NCBI RefSeq assembly: GCF_037975245.1 | Contig: NC_092561.1 | Coordinates: 18,295,001-18,359,000, forward strand | Reading direction: 5' to 3' | DNA from: Apostichopus japonicus | Lineage: Eukaryota; Echinodermata; Holothuroidea; Aspidochirotida; Stichopodidae | DNA: 64,000 nt | In this document: positions 46,654 to 60,972 of the stretch, in pieces | Layout: every line of letters begins with the position of its first letter | Numbering within the stretch: position 1 is the first letter of the stretch | The notes under the pieces: model-generated | Database searches by the model: none | The model's input: the letters and a program-made list of their open reading frames with translations, nothing else | Told to the model about the DNA's origin: nothing | Translations under genes and position numbers: made by a program

Positions 46654-47564
46654 CTTCGTTCGATTTGGCGACAACAATATCATACCGCTGCAAAGGAACT
46701 TAATCTAACTACGGCAGACAACTCAATGAGACCTTATAGCTACCCAATAAATCCGAAGATTTCGTGTACAGAAGACTTGAATATGTTTAATGCAATACCC
46801 GTTTTATATCTTGGGAATATTTCTAAATTCTCTTCATCTTTATTTTTTACTTTTAAGTATATATTAACTGGTTTATATTAATCTCGAAAACAAGTATTGA
46901 GCGATTACAGCATCATTTGATAATTCCATGATAATTAATATCATTCAAGAATGGAAAAGTGTCAAATCATTTGAATTATAGAAATACCCTGTGAAGCTTG
47001 GCATTAACATCACTATATGTATAGAAGATAAGACTTAAACATATATGTTACTTTAACTCCCTCCCCCCCCCCAACACCCCAACGCACCCCACCAGAAGCA
47101 AAGGTGAATAAGTAAATAACTTACAATAAATATAAACTTTGAAAGTTCGTTTACTGAGCATAGGAGTGTCTCAAGTATTGTCAGTTAGGATTTAAAGTTA
47201 ATAAATGCTGGTGATAGTATTCACAGCATTGATATGTGGAATGCCATTCAATGTGAAGTAATGCTACACGCCAGTTTATTAGTTTACACAAACTGTCGGT
47301 GCTACCTTGCATTGCTTGTTCTTAAGATATTTTTTCTGCTTTCAAATACTATGCAATTTAAGACGCAATTACATAAATAGTGATGTCATTTCCTTAAACG
47401 CTGTCTATGTACTTCCGCCTATCAAATATATAAATTGTTTTACAGCCATTAATAACGTCATTCCGTCTTCAACGTTGATCCATAATCGTCACATTGCCTC
47501 AATTGTTATAACGCACGCTTGTAACAATACTGACTAAAGTCTCATTGAAGTAAAGAATAGCATA

Positions 47565-47816
47565 ATGATCAAGACGGCGAAGCACTTTCAGCTCTACGCA
47601 ATTGTCATGACTATTTTATTCAGCAATGTCGAGACATGTCCATTTGAATCTCCATGTGAAGGTGGTAATGTTGTATGTGAAGTAAAACGCCTACCGATTG
47701 GGGTATCACCGCTAACAGTCATTCCGCAACCGCTTTCAAATGACACAACCATGTTACGTGTGGATGGACATCGCATAAGAACTGTAATAGAAGGTGACTT
47801 TCGTGAACCACTTTGA
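47565..47816 (+). CDS. truncated secreted LRRNT-like ORF (unit C)
   Basis: An 83-residue ORF differing from the unit B copy by one residue (VDGH for VNGH). The signal peptide, CPFESPCEGG cysteine cap and first LRR-like segment are all present. It ends at the same stop after FREPL. See the unit B entry for interpretation; expression is not shown by the sequence. Confidence 0.5.
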   Translation: MIKTAKHFQLYAIVMTILFSNVETCPFESPCEGGNVVCEVKRLPIGVSPLTVIPQPLSNDTTMLRVDGHRIRTVIEGDFREPL

Positions 47817-50800
47817 ACAATTGCGACCCTCTTACTGTGTAAACAATGTCAACAATTTCTAGCTAGGGCCTTATTTTACTTGTAAATATTTGTCAGGCCG
47901 AGCGAGTCAACGTGCTAAGTGGATCTAGCAAACGGAAATAAGCATTGAACCAATTCGAACACACTCAACAGAATTTTTGAAAATGAAAGTCGTTCATAAT
48001 TTACCCCCTTGCAATTCGTAAACGTTTCTTTTCTGATATTGTTAAGATGTCAGCTACTTCTCTTTACGTTTATTTTACTTGGAAATATTTGTCAGGCCGA
48101 TAGAGTCACAGAAACATCGGATCGTATTGAAGTGCTATATAAATCATAACCAGGAAGAAAATGTCAGAAATTTTGTTTAAGTTAATTTAATATTAACAAG
48201 AAAAATCTGTAGCTGCGATAAAATGTCAATAAATATTTGAACAAAGTTATTTTTGTGTGATTCCTGCATGGTTTACGATCTTGATTCACTAACTCAGATA
48301 GCATTATCTATGTTTCTTGTGTATGACGTTTAGTTTATGTCATGAGAACATACTAAAATTTGACATTCTAGTTTAAAAAACAATAACGTTTGGCTACGAA
48401 ACAACAGAACTCATCAATTATTGTGAAGAATTTCCTGCTTTGTTGCTGTAAAGAAAAGACCTTCTCCTTGTCAAACGTATTTTACAAACATAACAGTAAC
48501 ATATGAGTATAATAAATCAAGGAACAAAGTGTATTTCAGGCTCTTCAATAGAAAATTCTTTATCGCTTGTAAATAATTTTATGATCAAATGTGGTTTGGT
48601 AATGTTGTTGGAAATCATATTGAATATTGTTACATTGATGTTTGACTCAAGCTTATTGGAATTTTTGAACTTCGTACTTTAATCATTCTGTAAAACTGTC
48701 ATTTTGCACAAATATTTCATGGCGATATGTATATAATTTATGGAAAAATAATAATTGATAGCTTCTTTGCTCGCATATAAGTGTTTTATCGAAAGTGTTT
48801 TATCGAAACACATATAAGTATTTTATCGAAAGTGCGTGGTACTTAAATAATATTAAATTTTATAAAAGAAAATGGCGTTTCAATTTCAGTTTATTTCCTT
48901 CTATTTTCTGAAATTACATGCAGGAGAGTTATTATGTACGTACCACAGAAAAGGAAAGAAGCGAAATTTATGTTTTATATATTTTGAGTGAAACAATTAT
49001 GGGACACGCGACTTTTTACTATTTTTGCCTTATACAGACTCAAAGATGACAACATACCATGTAATATGTGTAATATGCATGTCCAATCACACGCAACAAA
49101 ACTTTATATATATATTTAAATTATTCAAACAAGCATAGGAAGGCATGAAAGCTTTTTGTAGTGAGCTCTGAAGGCCACTTCTTTGAGTTTGCGATACCAT
49201 TTTCTCGGTTACATGAAATTTAGGATAGAAACAATGGACTAATTCATATTCATGTTTTGATCAGCGTGATATTTGATATATTCTGATACTCCGTTGACTC
49301 CTAACAATTACCTGAAAGCTATAACGTCTTTTATATCCTTTTTTGACGGTAATGGAAACTCATCCTAATTATGCATGTCACCTTTATTTCTTTTATAGAC
49401 ATAGTCTGTTATTTCCAACACTTTAGTAAACCGTACAGCATGAATGTGAGTACAAGTAGAATTCCTCTTGTTGTGAAACGAGTATAGATGCAACGGTCTA
49501 AGGGCAAGCATGAATCATTATAATAATGCACTAACAACAAGCTTAGATTTGTACAATGCCCGAGTACTAATGTTGTGATAAATCCGCGAGGTCGACTGTT
49601 CAACTTCAAACAACTATGTATGGATATATCCTGGTAAACGCTACAATGTCCATATTCCAGTTCAACATTAAATGTTAATAAGTATCGTATAAACAGCCGC
49701 CTCACTGGTGCATGCACCGTGTGTAACGTCAATGCATAACTATATATGCCCAATATAGCCAACAAACTATATATTACCTTAGCAAACCTGATGTGGCGCT
49801 GTTCATCAATGAAACGGTAAGTGTTTGTGGTGATTTTTTTTTTCATTCAAATGAATGCAAACTGTTGATGGCGATCGTTATATTTAACCACATAGAATTA
49901 GACGTGAGTATTTTACATTTTCAGAAAGAGTTTTTTGGCCAAAGAATTTGATAAAATATGAAAGAAAAGCAATGCATTATGAAACCACAAGCACAGCGAC
50001 TTGTTCATTTACTACCAGGTTTTCTTCACTTTTTCCTTACTTTATTCCTGAAAATAAATATTCAGCAGATGCCTGTTGTAGGTACGGCTATGTATGGCAG
50101 AAATGTCAATTGCAGAGAATATGATTCTTAATTTACGAAGGTACTTTAACTCCGTGCAGTTTAATATGTAAGCCCAAGTAAAGAAGAATTGGATAATTCC
50201 TTCATGGTAATCCGTTGTCACTGAAACCAATTGATGCAATTATATTCAACATGAGGCAAAGACAAAGTGAAACAAGCATACTGTCTGAAGTCGCGTGCGA
50301 TAGAAACTTAATTAACCTTCATAGCAAAATTTACCATAAGTACCATAAAACATATTTCAGAACGATTGCCAAACTGATCACAAACAATAACGTAATGTCG
50401 AAAGTAACCTAGCTTTCAACTGAGTGACGATAGCTGCCCAAGTAACCCACTTCAGGGCAACAATATATTTTAAAGCATTTGAATAATTTGACTGATCAGC
50501 CATGTATTTAATTTAGATCACTCCCACGTCTATCAATCAGAGTTTCATTATTGATGTCACATATAATAATGCAAATGTGAACATAGTGTGTCAATTCTCA
50601 TGTTATTCACAATAAAATACTGGACTATACAAAGTGTATTACATTTCATTTTATGTCCTCTGTAATTCGCTCCACTAGTTGTTTAGCCAGCTACAACTCC
50701 CGAAGGAAGACTGAATTAATTAAGTTAATGTACACGAAAAAAAAATGATCAATGGAAAACTGAAAAGTAGGTGTTTACAAACCAACATTTCCAAGCATGT

Positions 50801-51921
50801 TAATATCCGATTCCACTATATGTGGTGATAAATCATCATGTATAAAGACAACTAACGAAAGTTTACTGAATCTCACACTAAGAGCTATGACATCATTACT
50901 GTGTTATTCCAAAGTGACATGTTTAACTTTATATAACTTTATTCTGTGTTAAAGTTTGCAAATACAAATTAACATATCGATTCAAGTACTTGATCAGTGA
51001 AACTTTCAAATCAAGTTCACAACTTTAAGTGCATCAGAGCGACGAAAACAATGCCCCGACGCTTTAATGAGTATCCAAATCCTCATATTGAGAGTGATAA
51101 ACTATTTCATTACAATTAACAAAGTGAGTTCACTGTACAGCCTATTGAACATTTCATAAGTACTTCTAAGCAAGCATTACGAGTTACTCGGAATAGATAC
51201 TTCTAACTCTCAGCCACATCCCATCGTTTTCAATGTGATCTACGGCTTCCTATATATTTATATTCTAAAACAGCATTGATCAGACTATACTGGTAAGTTA
51301 CCTAAAACTATTCTCTTGATTTAAGTTAAAAGTATAATCCAAGCACCATAAATTGGCAACATATTCACCTTACAAAAGAGAAAAGAACTATAGAAAAATA
51401 ACGTGGCTTTTTCAAGTCTATAGACAACAAATTGGTCAGGAGTTGTCAAATGCTAACGCACTATCATTAGTTTCATGCAGTAACTAGAAGCTAAATGGAT
51501 AATGTTACTGGTATTTGTATACCAGAAATCCATTCGTTATGCAAAGGAGATTAGCTTAATAAGTGTTCTTAGTTGATGTTTTCCATGCCCTGCATTACGA
51601 TTGGTGTCAAATATTAAACAAATGGAGCGGTTGATACGCTTATATTTTCAGAAAACATCATTCTGCTTCTAATTCTGCAATATATGTATTTTGCTTTTTC
51701 CATCAATTGAGGAATGTTGTTTTTGAAGTCAGCCTTAAAGACGCGAGTAGCTTTTATAGCAGATGTTCAGGAGAGCCTTTGAGGCACAATCATCAATTCC
51801 GGAGCATTGTAGTGAATTGGATTAAAAATGGGTAATGGACCAAGTTCAAATCCTGTCCAGATCATTACGTCGTGCACCTGTTCAAGGCAGTTAACTTGCA
51901 TTGTATATGTTCACACTGGTG

Positions 51922-51927
51922 TATAAA
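51922..51927 (+). promoter_or_regulatory. TATA box candidate, Ig gene 5
   Basis: TATAAA in the conserved context, followed by GGCAAGGTAACATG, which could serve as a 5'UTR splice donor paired with the TTTTTAG acceptor just before the ATG. Confidence 0.5.
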
Positions 51928-52229
51928 ATGGCGACCGGCAAGGTAACATGTAAATAAAGCTGTGCGCGCCTGTGTGTGAATCCACCTGATGAGATATCCC
52001 TCAGAATACATGTAAATGTAGCGCACTACAGTAAGAGAGTCTGAATTTAATGTGCAGAGTTGGGTGTGTGTGTTTGAAAAGTGATCATTAAAACAAGGAA
52101 TATACTGTTATAAAATTTTATACGAACAACGTTACTTCATACAAGAATGCTAACCTTTAACTTTTAGCAGTATCTGCGTTTTGATTTCCTTCTTTTTTAG
52201 GTGGAAAAAGGACGCTGTGGACTAACACA

Positions 52230-54860
52230 ATGAAATATAATTGCCTTTCGATTACTTTTCTACTTGTGATAATATCACATAAAGGTTAGTTCCATGGTAA
52301 GGTACTTTAACTAATGCAACCACCCCCCCCCACCCACCGACACCCCGTCTCTTAACACCAGCAGCCTTGCCCTTTTGCGAAAGGTTTCAGTGGTATTTAA
52401 TGGATGCCTTTAGGATGAACTTTGCAGTCTTCATATGTAATAGTCCAAGAAAAAAAATTGTCAGGAATGTTTCTATAGCTGCTCCTTTAAGGCTGTTCAG
52501 TGGAAGCCTACATGTTAATGTAATCTATCGTTTCTTTACTTTTTAATAGCTGCTCAACATGTTCTTTTAATTGAACAAAACAGCACAATTGGAGGACATT
52601 CAACACCATTTGGAATTAGAAGCTTGACATTACATTACAGTATAAAGAAGTCATTTGAGGCCAGAAAAGTCATTGATTTTTGTGTTACGTCTGAAAAACT
52701 GACGTAATAGTATGTGTGTTCGACTATACACTATGACTATATTATCCTGACAGTTAACTTGATGAACCTTTACTGGTTAAATGGTCATTTTCTAAACAGA
52801 AATTGCAAGTGTTGTAGAACCACATCCTGAACTGACAACAGTCGTGTTTAAATGTTTACATACCAAAACAATGTGTTCACTAATTTAGTTATCCTGTAAT
52901 CAACTTATGAATATTTATATATTGTTTTTGGTTAGTGTGTTCCTCTGTGTTTGTGTTCTCTCAAAGGCATCGGTTGCCTAACGAAGTGGATTCCAAACGG
53001 ACAGTCAATCTCACTTGAGTGTGATTTCAAGCCTGAAGATATTGGAAGACCGGTGTGGAGCTTCAATGGGAGAATTATATATGCAGAATCTTTTAACGCA
53101 GATGATTTAGATATTTCTAACGTCCGCGGTGAAATTATCAACAACAGTCATACGTTTTTGCACATCCAACATTTCCAAGCTAAGAATGACGGAAACTACA
53201 CCTGTTTATTCAACGACACATTTCAGGTTGGATATACTCTACATGTTATAGGTGAGTTTTAAATTAATGTAAAAAACAATACATGTTGTTCCAAGAAAAT
53301 ATTATGTAGCTTACATTGAAGAAGTTATACACTGATAATATATGTTTTTGTTTTCTTCCCTTCTCCCCTTTTTTCATATATTTCATTTTTATTCATCATT
53401 ATTATTTTAATATACAAATTTTGCTATCTCGATTTCATTTAAGATCCTATACAAGTGAAACTTTGGGTAAATGGCAACAACAGTAAACAACAACAACGAC
53501 CTAAGGGGGAGAAATTAATACTTACGTGTCTGGCTTTAAATGTAACAGGCAACACGTTTGTATACTGGACCATACAGAGTGAAGTTGATAAGAATGTCAC
53601 CGAAGAGACAGCCAGACAATTTCAAGATGAAACATTAGAAGCCGATCTGTCTCTTGTTCTCGTCGAGAATATTAACGTGACCTGTCACGTGACACTCGAT
53701 GAGTTTGAAGATGCGGGAGAAAACGCGACGATCAATGTCAGCTTGAAACATGTGAACAGCTTTACTGAAGGTACTACCACCGCCTCAGTAAGGCTCACTG
53801 AATGCACTGGATGCAATGGCTCGTTGCATGGTAAAGCAAAGTATTGGCAGTGGGTTGTTCTAAAATCGTCTTAAGGCTTCCTGGAATGTTCACTTTGTGA
53901 AATTAAATATAGAAACCATTGTCAAAATCAGTGGGTTTTAAAGTCTGTATTTGCTATTGGTGGATAAATGTAGCAAATGTCACCTATTCAAATGAAATGA
54001 TATAGATGATATGACATACGTTACATTATTATCCCCTTAAGTCTATAGAAATTGTTCCAAAATTGATCAATTGTTGAACAAACCATTGGAAATGTTTTGG
54101 TTTTCCTTCATTCTATTGGCGAGTTTAGCTTACAGGCACCGCTCTCATTCTTAAATAGATTGTAAATAGACTGTTCTGCGCCATATTAAGAACTGACGTA
54201 TTCAGTCCTAAAGTGATTGAAGCAAAATCTACGTTGTCTTGTGCAAAGACTAAAAATGACCTTGCAACATCTTAATGATATTCCATAACTTTGTGAACAA
54301 ATAGCTCACCTACTGGAAACAAGCTTCGATTGCGGCAGAATAGTGCAATGTTATATATGTACCGTATGTGTGTTATAAATCGCTATACAGCAGACTATTG
54401 TTAGGCTTAATAAACTCACTCAATCACTTTAAATCAGTGAACCACATTGTGATGTCTAATTTACAACAAATCATTAGCTAATCGTGAAAACGAAATTCAC
54501 CTTGGAGGACAATAAAGAGAGAATATTGAAAGACACACAGCAAATTTTATATAATAAGGATCACTTGCATACAATAAAGAATGCGAAAATATGTTTTTAG
54601 CTGACTATTATTACTTACAAACATAAATGTATTGCTCCATCGATAAACTCGTTTGAACGGTACAAGATGCTATAATATAAGTTCGTCCCCAATACATCTT
54701 TAACTATGATCTGTTTGGTCTTCAGAGACAAAATATATCTGGATGTTTGTACTACCTGGAATAACCATTACAGTCCTATGTCTTGTCGTGTGCTTTATTG
54801 GATATTGGAGGCGAAAAGGAAACAGTAAGCAAGGTTTATATATTTCCATCCATACTTCTA

Positions 54861-54911
<51 letters not shown>

Positions 54912-55833
54912 TATATATATACTTTATAATTGAATTGTACTGAATTAAAAAATCCATAACAGTGAAAAAAGTTCTTTATATTTGTTGATTTTATGTTTAT
55001 TAATATTAGCGACTTCATTCTGTCACTGTAAAATGCTACCCTCACACTTATCGCAACAGTCCACATCTGAAATATGAAGTAAAGCTGATGCTACTTTCCA
55101 GTTACTATTTCGGAGTCCTCAGATCATGTTAACCGTAGATGGTTGTCTCGATTGTTGAGCACCCGTCCTCCCTCCTATGTCAATGTTACTTCTTTCTTTC
55201 TTCCTTCCATTCATTTTTTGCTCCTAATCCTTTAATAGACAGGAAAAATTGTAATATCTCTTTCGTTTCTCATCAATCTTTCTAATATAACAGGCAGCTA
55301 CCCCACTTACAGGTAAGATTTGGCATTCATTTTGCAAATACTAAATATATGTACTATTTCCCACTGTCTTTGTAAAATGATATTGTACAGGAAAGGCATT
55401 ATAAACAATCCTACATAGCATATGGGATGTCGACAGCTTCATATCGTTTTTACCGTTTCAGATTTATCTGAACTTTACCAGACTTCAAAGGCAAAGCGAT
55501 ATAACCTAATGCATTATTGTAAGGTCACTAGACATAGCTTAGTAGCAACATATTTGCAATCTAACTAGATAATTAATAATTACAGATATCGAGTTAACTA
55601 TTTTGAAAGCTTTGCTCTCGATTATCTGTTACAAGAGGTTAAGTGCTATTACAGCTATAAAAGACAAAGAAAAATATCTCATGAGCATAATAAAAGGCAT
55701 AAATACATAAGTACACACAGTTGCACTGTATTGGATAGATAAGTAGACCATTACGTTCAATGATAAATATGTGTGCTAAACGTATTTCTTTCATTTTCAC
55801 TTTGCTAGTTCGGTAAAACTGCGAAGATATTAA
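52230..55833 (+). CDS. Ig gene 5: two-Ig transmembrane protein
   Basis: Exons: 52230-52284, 52967-53251 (Ig1), 53444-53770 (Ig2, or to 53830), 54726-54833 (transmembrane), 55294-55312 and 55809-55833 (tail), 272 residues. Ig1 is the same protein as in gene 4. Ig2 is closest to gene 2 (QFQDETLEA) and has NTFVYW where the others have NTSVYW, which removes a glycosylation site. The helix has a proline (FVLPGIT). The tail reads GSYPTYSSVKLRRY. All splice sites are intact, so the gene looks functional. The broken LRRNT copy follows about 0.9 kb downstream. Confidence 0.78.
54865..54921. repeat. TA microsatellite after the transmembrane exon, unit D
   Basis: A (TA)n tract at the paralogous place, longer than in units A and C. 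Confidence 0.9.
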
Positions 55834-56738
55834 TTTCGTTCGATTTGGCGACAACAATATCATACCGCTGCAGAGGAACTTAATCTAACTACGGCAGACA
55901 ACTCAATGAGACCTTATAGCTACCCAATAAATCCGAAGATTTCGTGTACAGATGACTTGAATATGTTTAATGCAATACCCGTTCTATATCTTGGGAATAT
56001 TTCTAAATTGCCTATCTCTTCATCTTTATTTTTTACTTTTAAGTATATATTAATTGGTTTGTATTAATCTCGAAAAACAAGTATTCAGCGATTACAGTAT
56101 CATTTGATAATTCCATGATAATTAATATCATTCACGAATGGAAAAGTGTCAAATCATTTGAACTATAGGAACACCCTGTTTAGCTTGGCATTACAATCAC
56201 TACATGTATAGAAGAGAAGACATAAACATATATGTTACTGTAATCCCCCCCCCCAAACACTCCCCAACCAGAGGCAAAAGTGAATAAGTAAACAAGTTAC
56301 ATTAAATATAAACTATTCAAGTTCGTTTACTGAAAACATGAGTGTCTCAAGTATTGGCAGTTAGGATTTAAAATTAATAAATGCTGGTGATAGTATTCAT
56401 AGCATTGATATGTGGAATGTCATTCAATGTGAAGTAATGTTACACGCAAGTTTATCAGTTTACAAAAATTGTTATGCTATTTTGCATTGTTTGTTCTTAA
56501 GAAATTTCTTTTTGCTTTTAAATACAATCAATTTAAGATGTAATTTCATAACAAGTGATGTCATTTCCTCAAACGCTTTCTATGTACTTCCGCCTATCAA
56601 ATATATAAATTGTTTTACAACTATTAATAGCGTCAATCTGTCTTCAAACGTTCCATGATCGTTACATTGCCTCGATTGTTATAACGCACGCTTGTAACAA
56701 TTACTTACTGAAGTCTTATTGTAGTAAAGAAAAGCCTT

Positions 56739-56986
56739 ATGATCAAGACCGCGAAGCACTTTCAGCTCCACGATTGTCATGACTATTTTATTCAGCAATG
56801 TCAAGACATGTCCATTTGATCCCCATGTGAAGGTGGTAATGTTGTATGTGAAGTAAAAGCCTAGCGATTGGGGTATCACCGCTAACAGTCATTCCGCCAC
56901 CGCTTTCAAATGACACAACAATGTTACGTGTGAATGGACATCGCATAAGAACTGTAATAGAAGGTGACTTTCGTGAACCACTTTGA
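56739..56986 (+). pseudogene. LRRNT-type exon, broken copy (unit D)
   Basis: Starts MIKTAKHFQL, then a 2-nt deletion (CTCCACGATT) shifts the frame, and there is a further small indel. The rest aligns with the intact copies to the shared CCACTTTGA end. Confidence 0.75.
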
Positions 56987-59900
56987 ACAATTGCGACACT
57001 CGTACTGTGTAACAATGTCAACAATTTCTAGCTAGGGCTTTATTTTACTTGTAAATATTTGTCAGGCCGAGCGAGTCAACGTGGTAAGTGGATCTAGCAA
57101 ACGGAAATAAGCATTGAACCAATTCGAACACACCCGACAGAATTTTTGAAAATGAAAGTCGTTCATAATTTACCCCATTGCAATTCGTAAACGTTTCTTT
57201 TCTGATATTGTTAAGATGCCATCTACTTCTTTCTACGTTTATTTTACCTGGAAATATTTGTCAGTATTTGTTGTATTATATCAATTTATGGAAAATTAAT
57301 AATTGATAGCTTCTTTGCTCGCATATAAGTGTTCTATCGAAAGTGTTTTATCGAAAGTGTTTTATCGAAACACATATAAGTATTTTATCGAAAGTGCGTG
57401 GTACTTAAATAATATTAAATTTTATAAAAGAAAATGGCGTTTCAATTTCAGTTTATTTCCTTCTATCTTCTGAAATTACATGCAGGAGAGTTATTATGTA
57501 CGTACCACAGAAAAGGAAAGAAGCGAAATTTATGTTTTATATATTTTGAGTGAAGCAATTATGGGACACGCGACTTTTTACTATTTTTGCCTTATACAGA
57601 CTCAAAGATGACAACATACCATGTAATATGTGTAATATGCATGTCCAATCACACGCAACAAAACTTTATATATATATTTTTCTATGTAGAATGGTTCGAT
57701 TTTATTGAAGTGTTGGACACCTCATATTTCGCTTCAATCTAATGTACTTTAGGCGCATATTTTTTAGTACAACCTTTTCTGTTCATATTGAAAGAGAGGT
57801 AAGAAATGTTTGGAGTTCAAATTACGTAACTTTTGAAATGTTTAAGTTATTCAAACAAGCATAGGAAGGCATGAAAGCTTTTTGTAGTGAGCTCTGAAGG
57901 TCACTTCTTTGAGTTTGCGATACCGTTTTCTCGTTACATGAAATTTAGGATAGAAACAATAGACTAATTTATATTCATGTTTTGATCAGCGTGATATTTG
58001 TTATATCTGATACTCCGTTGACTCCTAACAATTACCTGAAAGCTATAGCGTCTTTTATATCCTTTTTTGACGGTAATGGAAACTCATCCTAATTATGCAT
58101 GTCACCTTTATTTCTTTTATAGACATAGTCTGTTATTTCTCACACTTTAGTACAAGTAAACCGTACAGCATGAATGTGAGTACAAGTAAAATTCCTCTTG
58201 TTGTGAAACGAGTATAGATGCAACGTTCTTAGGACAAGCATTAATCATTATAATAATGCAGTTAAATGCACTAACAACAAGTTTAGATTTGCACAATGCC
58301 CGAGTACGAATTTTGGAATAAATTCATGAGGTCGACTGTTCAACTTCAAACATCTATGTATGCATCTATCATGATAAACTCTATCATTTTCATATATCAA
58401 TTAAACGTTAAATGTTACTGAGTATCGTTTAACCAGCCTCCTCGCCATGCATCGTGTGTAACGTCAATACATCATTATATATGCCCATTATTGCCTATAG
58501 ACTATATATTACCTGAGCAAACCTGATGTGGCGCTGTTCATCAATGAAACGGTAAGTGTTTGTGGTGATTTTTTTTTTCATTCAAATGAATGCAAACTGT
58601 TGATGGCGATCGTTATATTTAACCACATAGAATTAGACGTGAGTATTTTACATTGTCAGAAACAGCTTTTTGGGCCAAAGAATTTGATAAAATATGAAAG
58701 AAAAGCAATGCATTATGAAACCACACGCACAGCGACTTGTTCATCTACGACCAGGTTTTCTTCACTTTTTCCTTACTTTATTCCTGAAAATAAATATTCA
58801 GCAGATGCCTGTTGCAGGTACGGCTATGTACGGCAGAAATGTCAATTGCAGAGAATATGATTCTTAATTTACGAAGGTACTTTAACTACGTGCAGTTTAA
58901 TATGTAAGTTCAAGTAAAGAAGAATTGGAAAATTCCTTCATGGTAATCCGTTGTCACTGAAACCAATTGATGCAATAATATTCAACATGAGGAAAAGAAA
59001 AAATAAAACAGGCATACTGTCTGAAGTCGCGTGCGATAGAAACTTATTTAAACTTAATAGCGAAGTTTAAAAGTACCATTAAGTACCATAGAAAAAACAT
59101 ATTTCAGAACTATTGACAAGCTGATCACAAACGATAACGTTATATCGAAAGTAACCTAGCTTTCAATGGAGTGACGAAAGTTGCTCAAGTAACCCACTTC
59201 AGGGCAACAATATATTTTAAAGCATTTGAATAATTTGACTGATCAGCCATGTATTTAATTTAGATCACTTCCACGTCTATCAATCAGAGTTTCATTATTG
59301 ATGTCACATATAATAATGCAAATTTGAAAATAGTGTGTCAATTCTCATGTTATTCACAATAAAATACTAGACTATACAAAGTGTATTACATTTCATTTTA
59401 TGTCCTCTGTAATTCGCTCCACTAGTTGTTTAGCCAGCTACAACTCCAGCAGGAAGACTGAATTAATTAAGTTAATGTACACGAAAAAAAAAATGATCAA
59501 TGGAAAACTGAAAAGTAGGTGTTTACAAACCAACATTTCCAAGCATGTTTATATCTGATTCCACTATATGTGGTGATAAATCATCATGTATAAAGACAAC
59601 TAACGAAAGTGTACTGAATCTCACACTAAGAGCTATGACATCATTACTGTGTTATTCCAAAGTGACATGTTTAACTTTATATAACTTTATTCTGTGTTAA
59701 AGTTTGCAAATACAAATTAACATATCGATTCAAGTACTTGATCAGTGAAACTTTCAAATCAAGTTCACAACTTTAAGTGCATCAGAGCGACGAAAACAAT
59801 GCCCCGACGCTTTAATGAGCATCCAAATCCTCATATTGAGAGTGATAAACTATTTCATTACAATTAACAAAATGAGTTCACTGTACAGCCTTTTGAACAT

Positions 59901-60667
59901 TTCATAAGTACTTCTAAGCAAGCATTACGAGTTACTCGGAATAGATACTTCTAACTCTCAGCTACATCCCATCGTTTTCAATGTGATCTACGGCTTCCTA
60001 TATATTTATATTCTAAAACAGCATTGATCAGACTATACTGGTAAGTTACCTAAAAATATTCTATTGATTTAGGTTAAAAATATAATCCAAGCACCATAAC
60101 TTGACAACATTTTCACCTTACAAAAGAGAAGAGAACTATAGAAAAATAACGTGGCTTTTTCAAGTCTATAGAAACAAATTGGTCAGGAGTTGTCACATGC
60201 TAACGCACTATCATTAGTTTCATGCAGTAACTAGAAGCTAAATGGATAATGTTACTGGTATTTGTAGACCAGAAATCCATTCGTTATGCAAAGGAGATTA
60301 GCTTAATAAGTGTTCTTAGTTAGTGTTTTCCATGCCCTGCATTAAGATTGGTGTCAAATATTAAACAAATGAGTCGGTTGATACGGTAATATTTTCAGAA
60401 AATATCATTCTGCTTCTAATTCTGCAACATATGTATTTTGCATTTTCCATCAATTGAGGAATGTTGTTTTTGATGTCAGCCTTAAAGACGCGAGTAGCTA
60501 TTATAGCAGATGTTCAGGAGAGCCTTTGAGGCACAATCATCAATTCCGGAGCATTGTAATGAATTGAATTAAAATGGGTAATGGACCAAGTTCAAATCCT
60601 GTCCAGATCATTACGTCGTGCACCTGTTCAAGGCAGTTAACTTGCATTGTATATGTTCACACTGGTG

Positions 60668-60673
60668 TATAAA
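60668..60673 (+). promoter_or_regulatory. TATA box candidate, Ig gene 6
   Basis: TATAAA in the conserved context, about 305 nt before the ATG; promoter block of the unit B/D/E type. Confidence 0.5.
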
Positions 60674-60972
60674 ATGGCGACCGGCAAGGTAACATGTAAA
60701 TAAAGCTGTGCGCGCCTGTGTGTGAATCCACCTGATGAGATATCCCTCAGAATACATGTAAATGTAGCGCACTACAGTAAGAGAGTCTGAATTTAATGTG
60801 TAGAGTTGGGTGTGTGTGTTTGAAAAGTGATTATTAAAACAAGGAATATACTGTTGTAAAATTTTATACGAACAACGTGACTTGATACAAGAATGCTACC
60901 CTTTAAGTTTTGGCAGTATCCGCGTTTTGATTTCCTTTTTATAGGGGAAAAAGGACGCTGTGGACTAACACA

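Larger units (their letters stand above)
39092..48851 (+). repeat. tandem duplication unit C (carries Ig gene 4)
   Basis: About 9.8 kb with the same order: spacer block, hAT-like copy C, promoter block of the unit A type, Ig gene 4, poly-C tract, intact LRRNT ORF. Its first spacer lacks a short piece (CTTCTGAAATTACATGCAGG) that other units have. Confidence 0.85.
48852..57413 (+). repeat. tandem duplication unit D (carries Ig gene 5)
   Basis: About 8.6 kb. It has no hAT-like element; the empty site TTACTGTG is at 50896-50903. A block of the first spacer, about 49120, is shortened (TATATTTAAATTATTCAAAC joins sequence that is about 170 bp apart in unit B). Promoter block of the unit B/E type. 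Confidence 0.85.
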
